Assembly (NCBI GenBank): GCA_051880615.1
Contig: JBJEOH010000004.1
Coordinates: forward strand, 1 to 64,000
Direction of reading: 5' to 3'
Origin: UBA7067 sp051880615
GTDB taxonomy: Bacteria; Bacillota; Clostridia; Oscillospirales; Acutalibacteraceae
DNA: 64,000 bases
The notes beneath the pieces are model-generated. The model worked only from the letters and a program-made list of their open reading frames with translations, did not search any database and was not told where the DNA came from. Numbering within the stretch: position 1 is the stretch's first letter; each line of letters begins with the position of its first letter. The position numbers were made by a program, and so were the translations under genes. This document shows positions 8,025-14,667 of this stretch, piece by piece.

Positions 8025-8657
8025 TCAATTTTCCTCTGATTTTTCATACGGTGCCAACGCATATACCTCGCACACCTTGTCACGCTGCCAAAGTAAAGTA
8101 TTGATTCTCAGCGAATAGCCAAAACCGTTGTCCATACGCCAATCATACGGCTTTGCGTGCGGCAGACCGTATACAGACAGTAAATTCATAATCACACCGC
8201 CATGAGTTATTACAACTGCGCTTGTTTCACCCGATGCGACAAGGTCGCTGACTATTTTCTCAAAGGCGCGGCATATTCTGCGCAGGAAAGCTTCGCCCGA
8301 TTCACCGTTTGGCGGAGTAAACTCACTGGTAGAATTTGCAAGCCATTTGGCAAAATTGTCCTCTCTTGCCAAATCAGCAACTGTTTTTCCCTCCCAATCG
8401 CCAAAGCTGCACTCAGAAAGACCGCCGACAATTTGCGGCGATATTGCGGGGTACAGTATTCCTGCCGTTTGTATGCATCGCTGAAGCGGACTTGAATAAA
8501 CGATAGGTGCACCGGGATAATCGTACTCCTCAGAATATTTTTTCAAAAGCTCTATTCCCTTTTTTGATAAAGGAACATCAGTCGAGCCAATGTACTTTCC
8601 TTTTTCGTTTTCATCTGTCAAACCGTGACGGATAAGGTGGATTTGGTAAGTTTTCAT
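8025..8657 (-). CDS. Histidine phosphatase family protein
   Basis: A 210-residue phosphoglycerate-mutase-like phosphatase. The catalytic LIRHGLTDENEKGKYIG motif begins near residue 7 (phospho-accepting His at 9). SSPLQRCIQTA carries the second Arg, ECSFGDWEGK the acid, and VVITHGGVIMNLL the second catalytic His. The CobC/GpmB-type subset includes alpha-ribazole phosphatase, but no cobalamin genes are near, so the substrate is open. ATG at 8657 is chosen for GGAGG 8 nt upstream. It is transcribed away from the XRE regulator. Confidence 0.85.
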   Translation of the reverse strand: MKTYQIHLIRHGLTDENEKGKYIGSTDVPLSKKGIELLKKYSEEYDYPGAPIVYSSPLQRCIQTAGILYPAISPQIVGGLSECSFGDWEGKTVADLAREDNFAKWLANSTSEFTPPNGESGEAFLRRICRAFEKIVSDLVASGETSAVVITHGGVIMNLLSVYGLPHAKPYDWRMDNGFGYSLRINTLLWQRDKVCEVYALAPYEKSEEN

Positions 8658-8713
8658 AAATAACTCCTCCAAAATACTGTTAAAATGACGAAAAACGCAT
8701 ACTTTACAAATTG

Positions 8714-8742
8714 TTGATTTTAGTATATACTATTCGTATATT
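8714..8742 (+). promoter_or_regulatory. Promoter and possible operator of the XRE regulator
   Basis: TTGATT (8714-8719), 17-bp spacer, TATATT (8737-8742). The spacer contains the perfect palindrome AGTATATACT, placed where a repressor of the gene's own family would block RNA polymerase. The palindrome as operator is inference. Confidence 0.55.
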
Positions 8743-8820
8743 AATTACAGCGTTGTAATTCTTTTGTTTTTAATTTTTAATTTATATAACGATTTGTTAA
8801 TTAAAAAATTGGGTGTTGGT

Positions 8821-9516
8821 ATGAACAAGGACTTTTCGAGAATAATCTCTTTGCTGCGCAAGGAGAAGGGCTTGAGCCAAAAGCAGGTTGCGGCTGACCT
8901 TGGCGTTTCACAGGCTCTTTTATCTCACTATGAAAAAGGAATAAGAGAATGCGGACTTGATTTTGTAATCAAGGTAGCCGAGTATTACGATGTGTCAACA
9001 GACTATCTGCTCGGAAGAACGGTACAGAGAAACGGAGCAAAAATTGCGATAAATGATTTGCCCGATATTTCGACAACCGAAATAAAGTCAAACAACGCAA
9101 AAAGCAATCTGCTATCAGTTCTGAATAAGCGTCTTATCAGCAACTCTATTGAACTGATATTTGATTTGCTTGAAGAAATTGGCAGCAAAGGCTTGACGAG
9201 CGAGGTTTCGGATTATCTGATGTTTTCGGTATATAAAATGTTTAGAACGATTTACTCCTGTGCCGACAAAAACCCTAAGGGTGTGTTCTCGGTTGATGAG
9301 AACATCTCGCTCGGAGTTTTCAGTGCACTGCAAAGTCTTTCGGAAGCTTATTCAAGCACGCTTGCAAGCGGCAAAAGCTGTGACGGCTTTGACGGAGTAC
9401 CTATTGACAGAGTTCCGAACCTGTCCCCCGAAATCATTGCGAAAAAATATCCTCTTTACTTCTCCTCACTGTTCAATTTAATCAAGGTATGTGAGGACAA
9501 GGCAAATAAGAAATAA
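8821..9516 (+). CDS. XRE-family transcriptional regulator
   Basis: A 231-residue protein. The Cro/C1 helix-turn-helix spans about residues 7-62 (LRKEKGLSQKQVAADLGVSQ for helices 1-3, then LLSHYEKGIRECGLDFVIKV, ending YDVSTDYLLGRT). The rest, 70-231, is alpha-helical and not recognised; it may bind a ligand or dimerise. ATG at 8821 begins directly at the HTH; the upstream ribosome site is weak (GGGTGTTGGT). The gene stands alone, divergent from the histidine phosphatase, and ends in its own terminator. It may repress itself through the palindrome in its promoter. Confidence 0.88.
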   Translation: MNKDFSRIISLLRKEKGLSQKQVAADLGVSQALLSHYEKGIRECGLDFVIKVAEYYDVSTDYLLGRTVQRNGAKIAINDLPDISTTEIKSNNAKSNLLSVLNKRLISNSIELIFDLLEEIGSKGLTSEVSDYLMFSVYKMFRTIYSCADKNPKGVFSVDENISLGVFSALQSLSEAYSSTLASGKSCDGFDGVPIDRVPNLSPEIIAKKYPLYFSSLFNLIKVCEDKANKK

Positions 9517-9536
9517 AAAGTGTAACAACAAATTCT

Positions 9537-9565
9537 GCGGCGTACTATTCAGTGCACCGCTTTTC
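9537..9565 (+). terminator. Terminator of the XRE gene
   Basis: GCGGCGTAC and GTGCACCGC pair with one mismatch around TATTCA and are followed by TTTT, about 20 bp past the stop codon. Confidence 0.7.
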
Positions 9566-9567
9566 TA

Positions 9568-10116
9568 TTAAAACAGACCACTTGGAAGCGGAAGTGTGAA
9601 CATATATACAGTGTTGGCAACAAAAGCAACACAAGAGATACAAATAAGCGCAATCTTGCACTTTTTGTTTTTGAATGTAGCGATAATTCCGAGCAAGAAT
9701 AATATCACGCTGTAGAGCACCGACACAAACCCGAAAGAGCGGGCGTTATGCTTGCTTTCCATTCCCTGCAGAAGAACTTTCTCGGATTCATCCAGCTTTT
9801 ACCTTGCAGCAGTAAAATATGAGTCTACAAATTCTTTATCACTAAACGGCGACACAAGAGCATTATTTATCCCTGTAGCCCATTATGTGCTGAGCTTCTG
9901 CGAAGCCTAATTCCATTTTGAATTACCCTCAGCCGCCAGATTATTGCTTTTTGTGAAGCTAAGCGACTGACCGCCCGCATGAGTTGCAGCCACCCAGGAC
10001 ACCCATGCAATTACAACAGCAGTTAGGCCGAGCATAACAACTACGATTACTTACATAAGCTTTTCCGAATTTGATTTTTCTGTTTTTATTCTTTTACTGT
10101 TACGGCTCTTACCCAT
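9568..10116 (-). pseudogene. Membrane protein pseudogene with four in-frame stops (DUF4337-like)
   Basis: A single minus-strand frame of 183 codons starts at ATG 10116 (MGKSRNSKRIKTEKSNSEKL) and ends at the stop at 9568. It is interrupted at codons 22 (TAA), 70 (TAG), 78 (TAA) and 106 (TAA), with no insertion or deletion. Between stops the protein remains coherent: a basic N-terminus, a membrane segment VIVVVMLGLTAVVIAW at 23-38, a soluble middle with SNNLAAEGNSKWN and DKEFVDSYFTAAR, and two C-terminal membrane segments within 130-180. The overall plan (three helices, charged middle) resembles DUF4337 proteins. An intact tail from codon 119 could still be read, but it has no good start site. 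It is called a pseudogene because neighbouring genes use TAA and TAG as normal stops. Confidence 0.8.
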
Positions 10117-10150
10117 ATGTACGCTCCATACTAAAAGATAATACTAACAC

Positions 10151-10177
10151 AAAGAGACGGAAAGACTCCGTCTCTTT
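10151..10177. terminator. Bidirectional terminator of the pseudokinase gene
   Basis: Perfect 11-bp stem AAAGAGACGGA / TCCGTCTCTTT with a 5-nt loop, with T-rich tails in both directions. It lies 18 bp past the pseudokinase stop. Confidence 0.85.
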
Positions 10178-10195
10178 TAAAATACTAAAGTTTAA

Positions 10196-11947
10196 TTACT
10201 CAGCACTTGAACTGGTTGTATCCTCAAACGAAATTGCGTCGCTGTAAGTAAATTCGCTTGAGGTATCGCTTGATTCAGATGAGCTTGACGATGTCGGCTC
10301 AGGTCCTAAGCTTACTACGATAGTGACCGCAGAACCATATTCGACCTTGTCGCCTTCCTTATTATCCTTGTATGAAATTACAGTATTCTCAGGAACATCA
10401 TCGCTGAATTCCATAACAACATCCGTGAGGAGATGCTCGTTAGTAAGAGCCTTAAGCGCCTGCTCATATGTGGTGTTATCAATCTTCGGGAGAACTCTCT
10501 GCTTTGAGCCCTTGCTGATCGTAACGGCTATTGTAACGCCGTCCTTACCCCTGTTAATGGTGGTTTTGCCCTCAGGAGACTGCTCACAAATAAATCCCTC
10601 GGCTACAGTGTCGCTGAACGCGTCATCAATAGTTCTGATAACAATGTATTCGCCGTCACTTTCTTCTGCCTTTTTCTGAGCGTCTTCAAGCTTTAAGCCG
10701 ATAAAGCTCGGCACACGGAAGAATTCACTGTCACGCGGATATGTAAAATCCTCGCCCTCGGGTTCGGTTGTCGTTGTGCTTGCAGTCGGGTCTGTCGGTT
10801 CTTCTCCGGGCTGGAACATACCCTGGAACGGGTTAGTCGAAACCCACCAGAAGCCTGCTGCTGAGAAAATAATCAAAGCGATTATTGCTGCAATAACACC
10901 CCATGCGAAATTCGAAACGCCCTTTTTCTCTTCAACATCGTCCTCAACCATCGGCACAACAGCAGGTCTTGCAATCTCCTCCTGTATTGCCTTAACTGTC
11001 GGAGCGGCGCTAAGCTGAGCGCGCATTGTTTCAAAGTCGGGGATTCTCTGCTCTTTATCGACCTGTAAGCCGTTTGCAAGTGCAGAAACAACATGAGGCG
11101 GAAGCTTTTTTACAACATTTGTGCTGATTAGCAGCCTGCCGTCCTCTTTTCTTTTTACTGCGTCTGCCGGAAGCTTGCCTGCAAGAGCATAAAATAGAGT
11201 TGCGGTAAAACCGTAAATCTCAGTCTGCTCGTCAATAACGCCGTCCTCGTCATACTGTTCGGGCGCACTGCATCCTGAGTAAAGAACATCCGCAACCTTA
11301 TTGCCCTTCTGACGAACCTCATTGATAGCAAAATTAATAAGTCTTATCTTACCTGCAGAGGTAACAACAAGGTTGTCCGGCGATACACCGAGGTGATAAA
11401 TGCCGTCGCTGTTGAGCTGCGAAAGAGCCGACAAAAGCGGCATAAACAGCGGTCTTGCAGTATCCCAATCCATATTATCGCCACTGCGCTCAATATACTC
11501 TTCAAACGGAATAACATCGTCAACCTCTTCTATGATGTAAACGGTGTTATTCTCATCAAATACATTGAGAATTTTTGTTATAGCGCTAAGCTCGCTGTAC
11601 TTTTTAACCTTTGCGTAAATTGTTTTAAACTCCTCAAGATATTCGGAGTATACCGACTCACTCCCGTTGTTCGGCGAGAGAGAGTCATCACCTGAATCTC
11701 TTGTGCAAAGACCTGCCGGAAGAAATTCGCGAATATTTACAACAGTATTTTCTTTTTCGTCATAGCCAATATATGTAGCGCTGTCTGTACTGTTTTGCAG
11801 TATCTTCCCGACTATGTACCTATCCTGAAGCCTTTTGCCAAGAGGCAAAAACGGCGCTTTCTGCTGTGTATTTTTATCAAAGCCGCAGTTCGGACAAATT
11901 TTTTCGCCGCTGCTCCCTTTCATACATCCATAGCATAATTCAGGCAT
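10196..11947 (-). CDS. Zinc-ribbon PASTA-domain pseudokinase
   Basis: A 583-residue membrane protein. An N-terminal zinc ribbon (CYGC...CPNC, residues 5-23) precedes a Ser/Thr-kinase-like domain at about 37-310. Key kinase residues are missing: no glycine-rich loop, VNIR in place of VAIK, HLGVSPDN in place of HRDIKPxN, and NFA in place of DFG. It should therefore not transfer phosphate. A membrane segment lies at about 347-367. Outside are a Pro/Thr/Glu linker, two PASTA domains (about 405-475 and 478-545) and a Ser-rich tail. PASTA domains bind peptidoglycan fragments or lipid II in PrkC/PknB kinases, so a wall-sensing scaffold is likely. ATG at 11947 has GAAGGTG at good distance. The gene is alone, 16 kb from prkC. 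Confidence 0.85.
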   Translation of the reverse strand: MPELCYGCMKGSSGEKICPNCGFDKNTQQKAPFLPLGKRLQDRYIVGKILQNSTDSATYIGYDEKENTVVNIREFLPAGLCTRDSGDDSLSPNNGSESVYSEYLEEFKTIYAKVKKYSELSAITKILNVFDENNTVYIIEEVDDVIPFEEYIERSGDNMDWDTARPLFMPLLSALSQLNSDGIYHLGVSPDNLVVTSAGKIRLINFAINEVRQKGNKVADVLYSGCSAPEQYDEDGVIDEQTEIYGFTATLFYALAGKLPADAVKRKEDGRLLISTNVVKKLPPHVVSALANGLQVDKEQRIPDFETMRAQLSAAPTVKAIQEEIARPAVVPMVEDDVEEKKGVSNFAWGVIAAIIALIIFSAAGFWWVSTNPFQGMFQPGEEPTDPTASTTTTEPEGEDFTYPRDSEFFRVPSFIGLKLEDAQKKAEESDGEYIVIRTIDDAFSDTVAEGFICEQSPEGKTTINRGKDGVTIAVTISKGSKQRVLPKIDNTTYEQALKALTNEHLLTDVVMEFSDDVPENTVISYKDNKEGDKVEYGSAVTIVVSLGPEPTSSSSSESSDTSSEFTYSDAISFEDTTSSSAE

Positions 11948-12045
11948 TAAAACACCTTCTTTCACATTATCGGGTTTATTATAACATAAAGACTATATCA
12001 AATTCAAGTTTTACGACAATCTTGTTTATAACATTTTTGTAAATT

Positions 12046-12082
12046 ATAAAAAACGCCCTGACTCTTTTTCAAGTCAGGACGC
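12046..12082 (-). terminator. Terminator of spoVT
   Basis: CGCCCTGACT (12054-12063) and AGTCAGGACG (12072-12081) form a 10-bp stem with one mismatch. On the minus strand the stem is followed by a six-T run. Confidence 0.88.
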
Positions 12083-12096
12083 TTGATAATATTTAT

Positions 12097-12639
12097 CTAC
12101 TCTTCCATTTGCTTTCCGAGAAACACAGCCGCTGACTGAACAAGCTTTATCTCGGTTTCCGTTGGGATTTTTTTGTCTTCGCCGAACAGCATTATAACGC
12201 TGCCGATAACATCACCCGATGAAATTATGGGATATATAACAGCTGCTTCACCGTCCAAACCTTCTACGGGTCGCACATCGCTCATCTGATTGTTTTGCGC
12301 TGCGTAGCTTCGGCGCATTTCCATTAATTCCGCTATCACATTGGACAATCTGCGTTCAAGGTAGTCACGCTTAGGCACTCCTGATGCAGCTACAATATGC
12401 TCACTGTCGCTTATTATAGTAGGCATACCGGAAACCTTATACAAAACCTCTGTGTACAGTACCGCCAAATTTACAAGTTCGCCCATCGGCAAATACTTTT
12501 TAAAGATAACCTCGCCGTTGCCGTCGGTGTAAATTTCAAGCGGAGCCCCCTCTTTTATTCTGAGCGTACGGCGTATTTCCTTTGGTATAACAACCCTTCC
12601 GAGGTCGTCAATCCTTCTTACAATTCCTGTTGCTTTCAT
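12097..12639 (-). CDS. spoVT: Stage V sporulation protein T
   Basis: A 180-residue AbrB-family regulator. The N-terminal swapped-hairpin DNA-binding domain (MKATGIVRRIDDLGRVVIPK, residues 1-50) is almost invariant across spore formers. The C-terminal GAF-like domain runs from about 55 to 178. SpoVT works in the forespore, tuning the sigma-G regulon during late sporulation and germination. Length equals that of Bacillus SpoVT (about 178). ATG at 12639 has AGGAGC upstream. It is the clearest sign that this organism makes spores. Confidence 0.97.
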   Translation of the reverse strand: MKATGIVRRIDDLGRVVIPKEIRRTLRIKEGAPLEIYTDGNGEVIFKKYLPMGELVNLAVLYTEVLYKVSGMPTIISDSEHIVAASGVPKRDYLERRLSNVIAELMEMRRSYAAQNNQMSDVRPVEGLDGEAAVIYPIISSGDVIGSVIMLFGEDKKIPTETEIKLVQSAAVFLGKQMEE

Positions 12640-13127
12640 ATATATTAGCTCCTTATTTTCAATTATTTATTGCTTGGCAAAATCAGAAAGATTTTTGCAA
12701 GAATTATTGTTTGAAAATAAGAATTTTTTATACAGAAAAGTCAATAACTTCTTTTATGTTCTCAGCTTGTTAAGTTCAGAGTGCCTTAAAATTCATCGAA
12801 TTCCCTTAGTTGACGATATTTCTTTTTCCCTCAGTGCGTACAGTTCAGTAAATTTCTGTGCTGTATTACTTGTTTAGTATAACGCAATTTATTTAAAACT
12901 ACAAACTGTAAATAATGGAAATAGGTCAATTGCAACCTTAAAACAATAGCATTAAAAATCGTCCTGTATGTTTCAAACGGTTCTCAGTGGCTAATTTTTA
13001 TGTATGAATTTGATTGCTATAAAGTCAGCAGTGAGTTTAACGGTTATGTTCGGTCAACATTTCTTTATGTTCTGCTTATATAGCACAGCAGCCCCACTTA
13101 AGCGGGACTGTCGGCTAATTTATTGTG
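12640..13127. other. AT-rich intergenic region between spoVT and the next gene
   Basis: Nearly 490 bases. No reading frame here has a ribosome site or recognisable sequence. A short inverted repeat, CCCxCTTAAGxGGG, at about 13093-13107 lies past the stop of the minus-strand gene ending at 13128 and may be a weak terminator. Promoter elements for spoVT (expected sigma-G type) could not be picked with confidence. Confidence 0.35.
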
Positions 13128-14264
13128 TTATCCAAAAACTATTTCCAATGTTTTTCCGTCATGGGTTATACGATATAAAACTTCTTTATCATCTGTAAAG
13201 TAAATCCACTTGCTGTCTAGGATATGGATTGAGCCAACGCATCCGTCATAGATTTTCTCGGTGTGCGATACATCATTTAAATCAAGTGCGTATATTCCGC
13301 CGTCAACTTCTGTAATATTATAATATAAAATACCGTCATACAAAAGACATCTCCCGTAAGCTTCATGTCCATTGTTTTCATACAAAACCCGCGGAGTGTT
13401 ATCCTTTTCAGTATCTGTAAAGTATAATCTGAGATATGAGTCAGGTGAGGTTACATTCTCATATCCATAACCGACTTCAGTAATCAGCCTTTTACCATCA
13501 GAAAAAATATTTGTAATTCTATCACACTCAACAGGCAAGGTACAAAGCTGCTCTTTCTTGCCGCTGTCAATGCTGTAAGAACCGATAATGCACCCACTGC
13601 CGTCCTCCTTGGCATAATACGCAACACCGTTATGTATATTCAGAATCTTATAGTCAAGGATTTCATTATCTGATTTATCATATATATTTACAATGTCCTT
13701 GAGCTTGCCGCCTGATTCCTCATAAACATGAGTTGAGGTGATAAAATAGTTTTTACCGTCAATGCACTCAAATCTCTCGCCGTTGCACTGCGTACCACTC
13801 GTATCAATCTTTATCTCGTTTGAAAAGCTGTGCAGAGTTTCATTAAAACCTCGAAGATAAACACTGTCGAAATCATAGCTTGTTCTATCAGACACAAGTG
13901 CGCCGCCATAAACGGCTATCGGTTCAAGGGTCTGATCAGTATCGCGAATCACAGGTCCTATTCCCCACGAAATGCGATTAGTTCCGTTTGATGAAATTTC
14001 GTATGTGCCGTAGCTTAATACATTTGGAGTGCAGTAGTTATAATACAGCCTGTCGCCGATCTTCACCAACTTATTATCAGTCAGCTGAGTGTCATTTACA
14101 GACTCCGCACCGATTTGGGCATTATATGTTGACGCATATATATTAAAGAAAAGCGCATTGCCCGAATACACCACCAAGCCAATTAACAAAATCAGACAAA
14201 GCGAAAGTATAATTGAGAGGATTACAATTATTGTTTTTTTCGTTCGTTTTGGTTTAGCAGACAT
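13128..14264 (-). CDS. Membrane-anchored protein with probable beta-propeller domain
   Basis: A 378-residue protein with a basic N-terminus, one membrane segment at about 10-33 and a large extracytoplasmic part. The outer domain repeats short beta units built on the pattern of 'display and readout' strands (GDRLYYNY, DGKNYFIT, NGVAYYAKEDG, DGILYYNITEVDGGIYALDL, DSKWIYFTDD), as in DUF5050-like propellers. No catalytic motif is visible. ATG 14264 lies after a GAGGTG site. It has no operon partners; the function is unknown. Confidence 0.65.
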   Translation of the reverse strand: MSAKPKRTKKTIIVILSIILSLCLILLIGLVVYSGNALFFNIYASTYNAQIGAESVNDTQLTDNKLVKIGDRLYYNYCTPNVLSYGTYEISSNGTNRISWGIGPVIRDTDQTLEPIAVYGGALVSDRTSYDFDSVYLRGFNETLHSFSNEIKIDTSGTQCNGERFECIDGKNYFITSTHVYEESGGKLKDIVNIYDKSDNEILDYKILNIHNGVAYYAKEDGSGCIIGSYSIDSGKKEQLCTLPVECDRITNIFSDGKRLITEVGYGYENVTSPDSYLRLYFTDTEKDNTPRVLYENNGHEAYGRCLLYDGILYYNITEVDGGIYALDLNDVSHTEKIYDGCVGSIHILDSKWIYFTDDKEVLYRITHDGKTLEIVFG

Positions 14265-14483
14265 TTTTTCACCTCATTTTGTTATTTTACAATGTTACAA
14301 CTAATTATTAGCTTATATAATAATACAAGTAACAATTTCACAAGATATTTATTGAATATAATAGCACAAATCAAACGACAACATTAAATTTTTCATTTCA
14401 TTCACTCTCCGAAAACTGTCGCTCACATATAATAAATTCATTGTATATTGTATTTAAGGTTCAAGCAATTTACAGTATGCTAT

Positions 14484-14622
14484 CTAAGGTTACAAACGCA
14501 AGAAAAGAACATCAGGGTTTTATCGCCGACCGTCATTGAAACAAGGTTATTACTATCATCATAATAATACTTTGTTACTGTTCCGTCAACATTCTTTTGT
14601 GTTCTAATGTCCGAAATATCAT
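14484..14622 (-). pseudogene. RHS/YD-repeat gene fragment
   Basis: About 46 codons on the minus strand read YDISDIRTQKNVDGTVTKYY, then YDDSNNLVSMTVGDKTLMFF, and end at a stop (14484-14486). This is the typical sequence of RHS-repeat proteins near the conserved core. No start codon, ribosome site or remainder of the gene is present, so it is a remnant of a much longer gene. It lies between the terminator of the glycosyltransferase gene and the promoter region of the beta-propeller protein. Confidence 0.65.
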
Positions 14623-14630
14623 AATATAAG

Positions 14631-14658
14631 CAAAACGGAGAGCCGCTAAGCTCTCCGT
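14631..14658 (-). terminator. Terminator of the glycerophosphotransferase gene
   Basis: CGGAGAGC (14636-14643) and GCTCTCCG (14650-14657) form an 8-bp GC-rich stem with a 6-nt loop. The minus-strand tail is TTTTGCTT. Confidence 0.85.
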
Positions 14659-14667
14659 CTGTAATGA

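Noticed and set aside
9568..9762. Independent 64-residue membrane protein
   Set aside because: It is the in-frame tail of the four-stop pseudogene, and it starts without a ribosome site.
12674..13198. Two plus-strand frames of 64-67 codons in the spoVT upstream region
   Set aside because: Rich in Phe, Leu and Cys in the manner of random AT-rich sequence, without ribosome sites; the second also overlaps the opposite-strand gene.
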